Notes: a model not told the origin generated them from the sequence alone. A stretch of DNA of 64,000 bases from JBBRBB01 sp038206235 (GCA_038206235.1 JBBRBB010000006.1:102975-166974); one strand, 5' to 3'. Numbered from the stretch's first letter, positions 44,768 through 53,415 are shown. Translations and numbers: made by a program.

Positions 44768-45514
44768 ATGTCATCAATCCAGCTTCAATCAATCAGCACA
44801 AGAGCACCAAAGAAATTTGATAAAGAAGAAACAAAAAATAAAACAGCAGAAATTCTTAATCAACTTTGTGGGCTGCAAAATCTTTTATACGCTGAATCAA
44901 AACATTCAATACTCATCGTTGTACAAGGAATGGATGCCAGCGGAAAAGATGGCGTAATACGAAAAGTGTTCAGCACAGTTAATCCGCAGGGCGTAATGGT
45001 ACAATCTTTTAAAGCGCCAACTGCAGAAGAATTAGCACATGATTTTTTATGGCGCATTCATCTGCATGCTCCTGCAAAAGGGATGATGCAAATCTTTAAC
45101 CGCTCTCATTACGAAGATGTTTTAATAACCCGTGTGCATAAAATGATTGATGATAAAACAGCTTTTGAACGTATGAAAGCAATCAACCAATTTGAGCAAC
45201 TGCTGGTAACACATAATAATACACACATACTAAAATTTTATTTGCATGTTTCTAAAGAAGAGCAGCATGAGCGCCTGCAGGAAAGAATTCACGACAAAAC
45301 AAAACAATGGAAATACAACGAACAGGATTTTGCCGAAGAAAAACTTTGGAATGATTACATGCAGGCCTATGAAGATTGCCTTAATCAATGCAACAAACCA
45401 GCGTGGATTATTGTTCCCGCAGATCAAAACTGGTATAAAGAATATATTGTGGCCTCAGCTTTATTAAACACCCTGAAATCTTTAGATATGCAGTTTCCGG
45501 GTATAAAAAAATAA
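44768..45514 (+). CDS. ppk2: Polyphosphate kinase 2 family protein
   Basis: A 248-residue PPK2. VVQGMDASGKDGVI is the Walker A loop, FNRSHYEDVLITRV the Walker B/DR-like region, and the lid (ERIHDKTKQWKYNEQDF) follows. The size and the SHYEDVL sequence suit the single-domain class that phosphorylates nucleoside mono- or diphosphates with polyphosphate; the exact class is not decided. It leads a plus-strand run with mscL and scpA, though each gap contains its own repeat or spacer. Confidence 0.9.
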   Translation: MSSIQLQSISTRAPKKFDKEETKNKTAEILNQLCGLQNLLYAESKHSILIVVQGMDASGKDGVIRKVFSTVNPQGVMVQSFKAPTAEELAHDFLWRIHLHAPAKGMMQIFNRSHYEDVLITRVHKMIDDKTAFERMKAINQFEQLLVTHNNTHILKFYLHVSKEEQHERLQERIHDKTKQWKYNEQDFAEEKLWNDYMQAYEDCLNQCNKPAWIIVPADQNWYKEYIVASALLNTLKSLDMQFPGIKK

Positions 45515-45576
45515 ATAATTTCTTTCAGCAGTTCGTATGTTTACGCTTATTATTTCACCGCTCTAAAATTAATTTT

Positions 45577-45993
45577 ATGGGCTTCGTTAAAGAATTTAAA
45601 GAGTTTGCCTTAAAAGGAAATGTAATGGATTTGGCTGTGGGTGTAATTATTGGCGCAGCCTTTGGAAAAATTGTTGATTCTGTTGTAAATGATTTAATAA
45701 TGCCAATCGTAGGCATTGGCTTTAATGCAGATTTCAGCAATTTATACATTCCCTTATCGCATGATGTACCGCCACATCTCCCGCTGGCAGATGCAAAAAA
45801 ATTAGGGCCTGTTTTTGCATGGGGAAATTTTATTACCGTTGCACTTAACTTCATCATTTTAGCATTTATTGTTTTTTTATTGGTAAAAGCTATAAATTCT
45901 CTTAGAAGAAAGGATGAGCATGTTCCGCCTGGTGCAGAGCCATCTTCAACTGATAAACTTCTGATTGAAATAAGAGACTCTTTAAAAAAGTAG
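45577..45993 (+). CDS. mscL: Large-conductance mechanosensitive channel
   Basis: A 138-residue MscL. GFVKEFKEFALKGNVMDLAV is the N-terminal helix and pore-lining start, GVIIGAAFGKIVDSVVNDLI is TM1, and FITVALNFIILAFIVFLLVK is TM2, followed by the charged cytoplasmic bundle (LLIEIRDSLKK). It opens under membrane tension to release solutes on osmotic downshock. The length is standard. Confidence 0.95.
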   Translation: MGFVKEFKEFALKGNVMDLAVGVIIGAAFGKIVDSVVNDLIMPIVGIGFNADFSNLYIPLSHDVPPHLPLADAKKLGPVFAWGNFITVALNFIILAFIVFLLVKAINSLRRKDEHVPPGAEPSSTDKLLIEIRDSLKK

Positions 45994-46000
45994 TTGTTCA

Positions 46001-46028
46001 ACGAGAAACCAGAAACGAGAAACAAGAA
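46001..46028. repeat. Heptamer array abutting the scpA start codon
   Basis: Four 7-bp units (ACGAGAA, ACCAGAA, ACGAGAA, ACAAGAA) end exactly at the ATG. Confidence 0.85.
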
Positions 46029-46817
46029 ATGCATACAGAAACTTATCAAATAAAGCTTCCGCAATTTGAAGGCCCATTCGACCTGCTCTTGTTTTTTATT
46101 GAACGGGATGAAGTAGATATTTATAATATTCACATCACCAAAATAATACAAGACTTTTTAAGCTTCATACATCAGCAGGAAAAATTCAGCGTTGAGCTTG
46201 GAAGTGAATTCATTTTATTTACATCAACCCTTATGCGCATTAAAGCGAAAATGCTGTTGCCGCGAAAAGAGGTAGATGCACAGGGTAATGAAATTGACCC
46301 ACGGCAAGAGCTGGTTGAAAAATTACTCGAGTACAAAAGGTATAAAGAAGCTTCTATAAAAATGGCAGAAATGGAAGCTGAAAGAATGCTTTCTGCAAAA
46401 CGGGGCAATCTGCAAAAAGAATTATTACAAATTGGTGAAGAATCTGCTGAAGGAACGGAAATACAAAACATAACGCTTTTCAAATTAATGAAGGCTTTTG
46501 AAAAGGTGATAAAGCGTTTGCACGAAAAGCAGAACAGGGCGGTGCATACAGTGATTCAGTACAATTACACTATGGAGGGCAGCCGTGAATTTATGCTTAC
46601 TATATTGCAGCAGCAAAAAACAGTATCGTTTGAAAAAATATTTGATGTTTGCGAAAACAGGGTTCATGCAATCTTCCTGTTTCTTTCACTGCTTGAATTA
46701 ATTCAGCAGAAATATATGACAATAATAACAGGCGAAGGAAGAAATAATTTTATTCTGCAGTGGAATGAAGAAAGAGAAGAAGAGCCGGTTGCGTTAGCGG
46801 TGAGCAGTAAACAGTAA
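46029..46817 (+). CDS. scpA: Segregation and condensation protein A
   Basis: A 262-residue kleisin of the SMC-ScpAB condensin complex. YQIKLPQFEGPFDLLLFFIE and DIYNIHITKIIQDFL are the N-terminal Smc-binding region; LMRIKAKMLLPRK follows; the C-terminal winged helix includes FEKIFDVCENRVHAIFLFLS. The last residues (AVSSKQ) and the stop lie in a heptamer array, so the C-terminus may have been extended or trimmed by the repeat. No scpB is nearby. Confidence 0.92.
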   Translation: MHTETYQIKLPQFEGPFDLLLFFIERDEVDIYNIHITKIIQDFLSFIHQQEKFSVELGSEFILFTSTLMRIKAKMLLPRKEVDAQGNEIDPRQELVEKLLEYKRYKEASIKMAEMEAERMLSAKRGNLQKELLQIGEESAEGTEIQNITLFKLMKAFEKVIKRLHEKQNRAVHTVIQYNYTMEGSREFMLTILQQQKTVSFEKIFDVCENRVHAIFLFLSLLELIQQKYMTIITGEGRNNFILQWNEEREEEPVALAVSSKQ

Positions 46818-46850
46818 GCAGTAATAGTTCATAGTGTCAACTGCCAACAT
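46803..46850. repeat. Heptamer array spanning the convergent scpA and CMD-family gene ends
   Basis: AGCAGTA/AACAGTA units encode the scpA C-terminus and stop. Adjacent GTCAACTGCCAAC words encode the last residues (NVGS) and stop of the convergent gene. Confidence 0.7.
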
Positions 46851-47190
46851 TCTTATTCAACTCCTCCCAATACTCCGCCGCTCTTCTTGTATGCGGAATT
46901 ACAATTGTGCCACCTACAATATTAGCAACGGCAAATATCTCATACATCTGTTCTGTTGTTACATTTAATTCATAGCATTTGCCAAGATGATATTTAATGC
47001 AATCATCACAGCGTAATACCATGCTGGCAACAAGCCCAAGCATTTCTTTTGTTTTTTTATCAACCGCTCCGTCTTCATACGTATTGGTATCAAGATTCCA
47101 TAATCTTTTCATCACTAAATTGTTTTTACTAAGAATAACTTCATTCATTCTTGTGCGGTAGTCATTAAATTCATTTATTAAATCACTCAT
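46837..47190 (-). CDS. Carboxymuconolactone decarboxylase/AhpD-like protein
   Basis: A 117-residue protein. The AhpD-type redox motif lies in LRCDDCIKYHLGKCYEL (CxxC followed by histidine). GLVASMVLRCDDC precedes it and ANIVGGTIVIPHTRRAAEYW follows. Such proteins are alkylhydroperoxidase-like thiol enzymes or true lactone decarboxylases; the CxxC favours the former. No catabolic genes are adjacent. Its end is encoded by repeat sequence. Confidence 0.85.
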   Translation of the reverse strand: MSDLINEFNDYRTRMNEVILSKNNLVMKRLWNLDTNTYEDGAVDKKTKEMLGLVASMVLRCDDCIKYHLGKCYELNVTTEQMYEIFAVANIVGGTIVIPHTRRAAEYWEELNKNVGS

Positions 47191-47238
47191 AAAAAAATTT
47201 TTGCAAAGGTATCTTTTAGTAATGTTTTTATCTGCATG

Positions 47239-47293
47239 AATTCAACCTTTCAACCTTTCAACCGTTCAACCTTACAACTTTTCAACTTTTCAG
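47239..47293. repeat. TTCAACCT array upstream of gnd
   Basis: About seven degenerate units with a period of 8 bp rather than 7, ending 35 nt before the gnd start codon. Confidence 0.75.
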
Positions 47294-47328
47294 CCCTTTC
47301 TATAACTTGCAACTAAATAAAACCTTAC

Positions 47329-48750
47329 ATGGAAAATGAATTATACGATTTTGGTATGATTGGTCTCGGTGTTATGGGCAGCAATCTTCTGCAAAACATG
47401 GCTGCTCATAGTTTCAGAGTAACAGGGTATGATAAAGACCAGCAAAAAGTTTCTTTGCTTCAATCTCTTTCAACAGAAAACGTTGTAATAAAAGGAGCGG
47501 CAAGTAGTGAAATTTTTGTGCAGCAGTTAAAGTCACCGCGAAAAATGATGATGCTTGTTCCTGCAGGCAAACCTGTTGATGCAGTTATTGAAAATTTATT
47601 GCCGCTGTTATCGAAAGGAGATATTTTAATTGATGGCGGCAACTCACATTATACCGATACTTTGCGCAGAGTAATTTATTTGCAGCAGCACGGAATTCAT
47701 TTTATGGGCATGGGCATTTCAGGCGGCGAACAGGGCGCCAGAACAGGCCCCAGCATTATGCCCGGCGGTGATGAGGAAGCATGGCACACGGTAAAACCTC
47801 TTCTTGAAGCAATAGCTGCAAAAGCAAATGGCGAGCCATGTGTAGCCTATATGGGAAAAGATGCTGCAGGGCATTATGTAAAGATGGTGCACAATGGAAT
47901 TGAATATGCCATTATGCAATTGCTCAGTGAGGTGTATGATATTTTGAAACGGGGTTTGAATTTAACAAATGATGAATTGCATCAAGTTTTTAAACAATGG
48001 AATCAAGGTGAGCTTGAATCATTTCTTATTGCAATTACAAGAGATATTTTTTTGCAGGTTGATGATGTTACCGGCAATCGCTTGCTCGATATGATTTTTG
48101 ATGCAGCAGGTTCCAAAGGCACCGGCAAATGGACTTCGCAGGATGCCATGGATTTACCGGTATCCATCCCAACCATTGATATGGCAGTTTCTATGCGTGA
48201 TTTATCCGTTTATAAAGAAGAGAGAAAGCAAGCAGCAACTTTGCACAAGCCTGTTGTAAAAAATATTGCTGATGATAAAAATGATTTCATTCAAAAAGCA
48301 GGTGAAGCATTATACGCAGGAATGCTCATTTGTTATACACAGGGCTTAGCCATGTTGCATAAAGCATCTTCACAATTACAAATGAATATTCCTCTGCACG
48401 ATGTTGTAAAAGTTTGGAGAGCAGGTTGCATCATCCGTTCTGCAATGCTTGAAAAATTTTATAAAGCATATACTGATGAGCCGCAATTACCAAACCTGTT
48501 GCTGAATAAAAATATTGCTGAAACATTTCAATCAACAGAGCAAAGTTTGCGTTATATAATTATACAGGCAATTCAATCAGGAATTTCTGTCGCCGGCTTA
48601 TCGAGCGCCCTTGCCTATTATGATGCATACACAAATGAACACATGCCTGTAAATTTAATACAGGCGCAACGAGATTATTTTGGTGCACATACATACCAGC
48701 GAATTGATAAGCCGGGCACGTTTCATACGGAATGGAAAACAGAGCAGTGA
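47329..48750 (+). CDS. gnd: 6-phosphogluconate dehydrogenase (decarboxylating)
   Basis: A 473-residue NADP(+) enzyme converting 6-phosphogluconate to ribulose 5-phosphate. FGMIGLGVMGSNLLQNMAAH is the cofactor fold, GISGGEQGARTGPSIMPGG and AGHYVKMVHNGIEYAIMQLL carry the substrate-binding and catalytic lysine, and the end (NLIQAQRDYFGAHTYQRIDK) is conserved. The length is standard. With zwf at 49424 it makes up most of the oxidative pentose phosphate branch; a TA module lies between them and no 6-phosphogluconolactonase is seen. Confidence 0.96.
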   Translation: MENELYDFGMIGLGVMGSNLLQNMAAHSFRVTGYDKDQQKVSLLQSLSTENVVIKGAASSEIFVQQLKSPRKMMMLVPAGKPVDAVIENLLPLLSKGDILIDGGNSHYTDTLRRVIYLQQHGIHFMGMGISGGEQGARTGPSIMPGGDEEAWHTVKPLLEAIAAKANGEPCVAYMGKDAAGHYVKMVHNGIEYAIMQLLSEVYDILKRGLNLTNDELHQVFKQWNQGELESFLIAITRDIFLQVDDVTGNRLLDMIFDAAGSKGTGKWTSQDAMDLPVSIPTIDMAVSMRDLSVYKEERKQAATLHKPVVKNIADDKNDFIQKAGEALYAGMLICYTQGLAMLHKASSQLQMNIPLHDVVKVWRAGCIIRSAMLEKFYKAYTDEPQLPNLLLNKNIAETFQSTEQSLRYIIIQAIQSGISVAGLSSALAYYDAYTNEHMPVNLIQAQRDYFGAHTYQRIDKPGTFHTEWKTEQ

Positions 48751-48796
48751 AATAAAATCAGAAATCAAGAAAATATTTTTATTAACTTTAAAAAAA

Positions 48797-49030
48797 ATGA
48801 AGATGGAAAAAATTGTTCCCCTGCATATAGAGAAATTACCTGAAGGCTTTTATCTCGCTACTTCAGAAAATATTCAAGGCTTGGTTGCGCAAGGTCGTAC
48901 TATTACAGAAACTATTGAAATAGCCCGCGACGTTGCGAAGAAGTTAATTGAAGCACAAGAAGATGAAGCACAAAATGAACTTGAATCATTGACAGATAGT
49001 TTTGATTATCCATTAGTAATCGGACTCTGA
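48797..49030 (+). CDS. hicB: HicB-type antitoxin (module 1)
   Basis: A 77-residue protein from the ATG at 48797 (MKMEKIVPLHIEKLPEGFYL); the longer frame overlapping gnd is not used. EGFYLATSENIQGLVAQGRT and ETIEIARDVAKKLIEAQEDE give the HicB partial RNase H-like fold. It probably binds and represses its own promoter and blocks HicA. The downstream hicA starts 1 bp after its stop but carries a nonsense codon. Confidence 0.82.
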   Translation: MKMEKIVPLHIEKLPEGFYLATSENIQGLVAQGRTITETIEIARDVAKKLIEAQEDEAQNELESLTDSFDYPLVIGL

Positions 49031-49031
49031 G

Positions 49032-49259
49032 ATGGGTAAATTATCAGGATTTCGCTATAGAGAGATAATAAAAATTTTAAAAAAGTTTGGATTCAATTTT
49101 TATGGACAGGCTGCTGGCAGCCATGAGATTTGATACAATAGCAACACAAAAAAATTTACCACTATTCCAAATCATAGCGGAGATATGCCGGAAGGAACTC
49201 TTCGAAATATTTTAAAGCAAGCCGATGTTAGTGTGGAAGAATTTTTAAAAATGAAATGA
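49032..49259 (+). pseudogene. hicA: HicA-type toxin with a premature stop (module 1)
   Basis: Translation gives MGKLSGFRYREIIKILKKFG, then GSHEI followed by TGA. The same frame continues YNSNTKKFTTIPNHSGDMPE and ends VEEFLKMK. HicA normally has W or another residue after SHEI, so TGG to TGA is the simplest lesion. The RNA-binding histidine (GSHE) is before the stop, but most of the protein is lost. It would be 75 residues if read through. A read error at one base is possible. Confidence 0.82.
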
Positions 49260-49347
49260 ATCGGCTGCTTCATGCTATCAATCATACTTAATAACAGTGA
49301 GCTTAAACCTTCAGGTTCTTGGATCTGACAGGTGATATAACAAGCAA

Positions 49348-49423
49348 CTTAACGAGAAACCCCGCCTTTATTGGGGCAGGCAAGGAACGAAAAACAAGAA
49401 ACAAGAAACGAGAAACGAATTAT
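49348..49423. repeat. Heptamer array with CCCCGC palindrome upstream of zwf
   Basis: ACGAGAAA is followed by the palindrome CCCCGCCTTTATTGGGG with CAGGC, then by AACAAGA/AACGAGA units reaching the zwf ATG. It matches the composite at 33190-33245. Confidence 0.85.
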
Positions 49424-50938
49424 ATGAACAACAAAAAAAAACGTCCTCCCCCATCACTGATTTTTATTTTCGGCGGCAGCGGTGATTTGAATCACAGAAA
49501 GCTCACTCCGGCCTTATATAATTTATTTATTGATGAATGGATGCCCGAACAATTTGCAATCATCGGTATCGGCAGAACAGAATACCCGAACGAAAATTTT
49601 GTGCAACACTTATTTGAAGGCATCCAGGAATTCAGCCGCAGAAAGGGTGAGCAGGATGGACGCTGGCAAAAATTTATACAACACATTTCATACCTGCAAA
49701 TGGATGCAGAAGATGAAGGCGCATACACCAAAATAGCTGACGCTGTAAAAAATTACAAGCAGCAATGGAACACGCATCCCAACATCATTTTTTATCTCGC
49801 TGTTGCTCCGCAATTGGTGCCGGGCATAAGCAGTAAACTTGGCAAGCTTGAATTTTGCAGTGATAAAAAATGCACACGCATTGTAATTGAAAAACCATTT
49901 GGGCATGATTTGCAAAGTGCACAGGAATTAAATAATTTACTATCTCAAATGTTTGCAGAAGACCAGATTTATCGCATTGACCATTACCTGGGAAAAGAAG
50001 CTGTGCAAAATATTCTCGCTTTGCGTTTTGCCAATGCATTATTTGAGCCACTCTGGAATCGCAATTATATTAACCATGTACAAATCACCGTTGCTGAAAC
50101 CGTTGGTGTAGAAGGGCGCGGCGGTTATTACGAACAATCAGGCGCATTGCGTGATATGGTGCAAAATCATATTCTGCAATTGCTATGCATGATAGGTATG
50201 GAGCCGCCGGTAAGCTTTGAAGCCAATGAAATTCGCAGTAAAAAAGTAGATGTATTAAATGCAATAAGAAAAATTAAACGCGAAGAGGTTTATGCATACT
50301 CAGTGCGGGGACAATATTCTGAGGGATGGATGAAAGGTGAAAAGGTAAAAGCCTATCGCCGGGAAGAAAAGGTTGACCCCGATTCAACGGTTGAAACATT
50401 TGCTGCGGTAAAATTTTATATTGATAACTGGCGCTGGCAGGATGTTCCATTTTACATACGCACCGGAAAATATTTGCACCAGCAAACTTCTATAATTACG
50501 GTGCAATTTATACAGGCGCCGCACTATGCTTTTCCGCCCGAAGCTGCTGAAACATGGAGACCCAACCGCCTAACCGTAAGCATTCAGCCTGAGATGGATA
50601 TTCGCTTACGATTCCAGGCAAAGCGCCCCGGGCAAAGCATGACGCTGCGACCTGTTGATATGATTTTTAATTACAACGATAGTTCCGGCGACCATGAACC
50701 CGAAGCGTATGAAACTTTATTACTCGATGTAATGGAAGGCATCACTACGCAGTTTATGCGTGCAGACCAGGTTGAAGCGGCATGGAAAGTGGTGATGCCG
50801 ATTATTGAAGCATGGGAGGCAAGACCGCCTCTTGATTTTCCCAATTATGCTCCCGATAGCTGGGGACCCGAAGATGCGGAAGCATTGATTGCAAGAGAAG
50901 AGCATAACTGGATAACGTTGCCGCATAAAGAAGGTTGA
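49424..50938 (+). CDS. zwf: Glucose-6-phosphate 1-dehydrogenase
   Basis: A 504-residue enzyme from the ATG at 49424 (MNNKKKRPPPSLIFIFGGSG); the longer frame runs through repeats. FGGSGDLNHRKLTPALYNLF binds NADP(+), and RIDHYLGKEAVQNILALRFA is the signature with the catalytic histidine and lysine. The C-terminal half includes PFYIRTGKYLHQQ. It catalyses the first step of the oxidative pentose phosphate pathway. It follows gnd and the HicBA remnant on the same strand. Its last codons run into a heptamer repeat. Confidence 0.95.
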   Translation: MNNKKKRPPPSLIFIFGGSGDLNHRKLTPALYNLFIDEWMPEQFAIIGIGRTEYPNENFVQHLFEGIQEFSRRKGEQDGRWQKFIQHISYLQMDAEDEGAYTKIADAVKNYKQQWNTHPNIIFYLAVAPQLVPGISSKLGKLEFCSDKKCTRIVIEKPFGHDLQSAQELNNLLSQMFAEDQIYRIDHYLGKEAVQNILALRFANALFEPLWNRNYINHVQITVAETVGVEGRGGYYEQSGALRDMVQNHILQLLCMIGMEPPVSFEANEIRSKKVDVLNAIRKIKREEVYAYSVRGQYSEGWMKGEKVKAYRREEKVDPDSTVETFAAVKFYIDNWRWQDVPFYIRTGKYLHQQTSIITVQFIQAPHYAFPPEAAETWRPNRLTVSIQPEMDIRLRFQAKRPGQSMTLRPVDMIFNYNDSSGDHEPEAYETLLLDVMEGITTQFMRADQVEAAWKVVMPIIEAWEARPPLDFPNYAPDSWGPEDAEALIAREEHNWITLPHKEG

Positions 50939-51286
50939 TGGTTGGTGATTGATAGTTTTTATTCGCAGAATGCTGTGCATGATACCAGCTTGGGTTTTTC
51001 TCCTAAGGAGTCCTGTGGACATGGCATCTTCGTTGCGCCTGCCCCGCCAAAGGCGGTGGTCGCAATCACTTTAAATTTCTGTCCATTATTGAGCTGCGGT
51101 TTCAGTTTTTTGTTTGCATTATTATTGGTAAAGAAATAAGTGCAAAAAGTTATGGCGCACCCGCTTATACGCCTGTCCGGCTGCGCAGCAATGCGGGATT
51201 CGGTTCTTTATCAGCAAAGCAACGTTAGGTTTTATCAGTCCATAGCACAATATTTATTATTTTTGATACTTCATTATACCGCATGT
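50934..51286. other. Gap with heptamer and palindromic repeats
   Basis: GGTTGAT-type units (50934-50957) overlap the zwf stop. At 51037-51058 lies the palindrome CCGCCAAAGGCGG with an adjacent GCCTGCCC, the reverse complement type of the CCCCGC repeats at 33200 and 49360. The remaining sequence up to the second hicB shows no gene. Confidence 0.55.
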
Positions 51287-51529
51287 ATGTTAACAGAATA
51301 TGTTTCTGCAGCTATGCGCAAAGCGCATTATGAATTACTGCCTGATGATAAACTCTATTATGGTGAAATCCCCGGATTTCAGGGCATTTATGCCACAGCA
51401 GACACATTGGAAGATTGTCGCGAAGAGTTGCAGCAAGTGTTGGAAGATTGGCTTCTCTTAAGTATTTATAAAAATTTACCGATTCCGGTGATAAATAATA
51501 TTTCGCTTGAAATAAAACACGTGGCCTGA
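51287..51529 (+). CDS. hicB: HicB-type antitoxin (module 2)
   Basis: An 80-residue protein starting at the ATG at 51287 (MLTEYVSAAMRKAHYELLPD). PDDKLYYGEIPGFQGIYATA and DCREELQQVLEDWLLLSIYK are the HicB core. The stop codon overlaps the start of hicA (TGATG), so translation is coupled. It lacks a visible C-terminal DNA-binding extension, which suggests that regulation involves the complex. Confidence 0.88.
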   Translation: MLTEYVSAAMRKAHYELLPDDKLYYGEIPGFQGIYATADTLEDCREELQQVLEDWLLLSIYKNLPIPVINNISLEIKHVA

Positions 51530-51747
51530 TGCCACAACTGCGGCCAATTAAAAGAAACGATTTAATAAATTATCTCAGGCAATTGGGATTTAGTGGTCCT
51601 TATGCCGGTGGTAAACATCAATTTATGATAAGAGACAAGCTGCGTCTTACATTGCCTAATCCTCATCAAAGCGATATTGGCATTAATCTTTTAAATAAGA
51701 TTTTAAAACAAGCTGGAATTTTAAAGGAAGACTGGGAAAAGCTTTGA
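51529..51747 (+). CDS. hicA: HicA-type toxin (module 2), intact
   Basis: A 72-residue mRNA interferase-type protein. RPIKRNDLINYLRQLGFSGP, GGKHQFM with the active-site histidine, and LRLTLPNPHQSDIG plus LNKILKQAGI are the double-stranded-RNA-binding fold. Unlike module 1 it is uninterrupted. It is coupled to the preceding hicB. Confidence 0.9.
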   Translation: MPQLRPIKRNDLINYLRQLGFSGPYAGGKHQFMIRDKLRLTLPNPHQSDIGINLLNKILKQAGILKEDWEKL

Positions 51748-51844
51748 ATGTTTTTATTTCCGGAACTTTTAATTCAAAAACCCCTTCCTATTTTTTGCAT
51801 TTCTAATCTTTACTTTGCAGCCTCTTTAAAATTAATTTTCATAA

Positions 51845-53254
51845 ATGGCTGCAACTATTCAAAAAAAAGCTCAACATATTTTTGCTTTCATACGCAAAGC
51901 GCTGGCAGGCGAAGAGCAGGATTTTACCACCGGCAGTATTCGCAGGGCAGTAATCCTGCTTGCTATTCCCATGATTCTTGAAATGATGATGGAGAGTGTG
52001 TTTGCAGTGGTTGATATTTTTTTTGTGGGCAGATTGGGAAACGAAGCCGTTGCTACTGTTGGGCTTACAGAATCTGTAATAACGATTGTTTATTCCATTG
52101 CCATTGGCTTAAGCATGGCAGCTACTGCTATCGTGGCAAGAAGAGTGGGTGAAAAAAATTATGAAGCCGCTTCACGCTCAGGAATGCAGGCGATTGTTTT
52201 ATCGTTATTCATCACTGCATTAGTAAGCATCTGCGGATTCTTTTTTGCAGGTAACATTTTGCAATTAATGGGCGCACAGCAGAGCATTGTTATACAGGGT
52301 GCCATTTATACACGCATCATTTTTGGCGGAAGTATTGCAATCATGCTGCTGTTTCTTATCAACGGAATTTTTCGCGGTGCAGGTAATGCAGCATTGGCAA
52401 TGCAAAGCTTATGGATTGCCAATATCTGCAACATCATTCTTTGTCCAATGCTCATTAATGGCTGGGGACCTTTTCCTGTATTAGGATTAAAAGGCGCAGC
52501 TATTGCTACAACAACGGGCAGAAGCATTGGCGTGCTGTATCAACTGTACAAACTGTTTAATGATAAAAGTATCCTGCGTGTAAAGCTCTCTTACTTTATT
52601 CCCGACTGGGAATTAATAAAATCCATTTTCAGCATTGCATGGACGGGCACTATACAATTCATTATTGCCTCTGCAAGCTGGATATTCTTAGCAAGAATAA
52701 TGGCAGAGTTTCATGCAAATGCTTTGGCAGGCTACCAGGTTGCTATACGAATTATTGTTTTTTTTATTTTACCTGCATGGGGATTGAGCAATGCTGCAGC
52801 AACTTTGGTGGGTCAAAACCTGGGAGCAAAACAACCCTTGCGTGCTGAGCAAAGTGTATGGAAAGTGGCGAAATACAATACCATTTTTATGGTGCTGGTT
52901 TCTGTGTTCCTTTTTTTCTTTTCAAAGCCGCTTGTAGAATTTATGAATAAGGATGTTGAAGCAAGACATTATGCCGAGCAGGCTTTAAAAATCATCAGCC
53001 TGGGTTATGTGTTTTATGGTGTAGGCATGGTAATGATGAATGCATTCAACGGAGCAGGTGATACCAAAACGCCTACACTTATTAACCTGATTGGTTTTTG
53101 GGCATTTCAAATTCCATTTGCTTTTTTGATGGCGCTTCACTTGAACTATGGGCCATTCGGGGTTTTCATTGCCATAGTGATTGCTGAGGCTTTGATTTCT
53201 GCTGCGGGTGTAATCATTTTCAGAAGAGGTAAGTGGAAGAGTGTAGCTGTGTAA
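51845..53254 (+). CDS. MATE-family efflux transporter
   Basis: A 469-residue inner-membrane protein with about 12 transmembrane helices. GSIRRAVILLAIPMILEMMM and VDIFFVGRLGNEAVATVGLT are the conserved start of repeat 1. NALAGYQVAIRIIVF and LGAKQPLRAEQSVW belong to repeat 2. It exports cationic or hydrophobic compounds in exchange for sodium ions or protons; the substrate is unknown. It lies 97 bp after hicA and 218 bp before hisS. Confidence 0.93.
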   Translation: MAATIQKKAQHIFAFIRKALAGEEQDFTTGSIRRAVILLAIPMILEMMMESVFAVVDIFFVGRLGNEAVATVGLTESVITIVYSIAIGLSMAATAIVARRVGEKNYEAASRSGMQAIVLSLFITALVSICGFFFAGNILQLMGAQQSIVIQGAIYTRIIFGGSIAIMLLFLINGIFRGAGNAALAMQSLWIANICNIILCPMLINGWGPFPVLGLKGAAIATTTGRSIGVLYQLYKLFNDKSILRVKLSYFIPDWELIKSIFSIAWTGTIQFIIASASWIFLARIMAEFHANALAGYQVAIRIIVFFILPAWGLSNAAATLVGQNLGAKQPLRAEQSVWKVAKYNTIFMVLVSVFLFFFSKPLVEFMNKDVEARHYAEQALKIISLGYVFYGVGMVMMNAFNGAGDTKTPTLINLIGFWAFQIPFAFLMALHLNYGPFGVFIAIVIAEALISAAGVIIFRRGKWKSVAV

Positions 53255-53415
53255 ACTTAATTACCGTATTTATAATATTATAGGCCTTAAACCGATACTT
53301 CTGTTTTTGCGATTCTTTTCATTCTGTAATTCGCATAGAAATTTTCGCTGAGTAAATTTTCAATTTAATAAACAACGCCTGCTGTTTCATTCCATAAGTT
53401 TAAAAACATTATCAA

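Noticed and set aside
44643..44957. ORF overlapping the ppk2 start, with peptide AQHPADKPQTTNHKL
   Set aside because: It is a translation of the repeat array and then of ppk2 in the wrong frame. It only shows that the 19-mer can be read as the same peptide as in carB.
45555..46151. 198-residue minus-strand ORF opposite mscL and the scpA start
   Set aside because: Both plus-strand genes are certain, and the antisense product has no recognisable feature.
49319..49423. N-terminal extension of zwf
   Set aside because: The extra residues are encoded by palindromic and heptamer repeats, and the family start fits the ATG at 49424.
9173..51747. Reading all frameshifts as biological decay
   Set aside because: Several genes have one- or two-base lesions with otherwise intact sequence, so a share of sequencing errors cannot be excluded without reads. 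Only the deletion in the second DUF5615 toxin, the carB fragment and the T9SS remnant are too damaged for that explanation.
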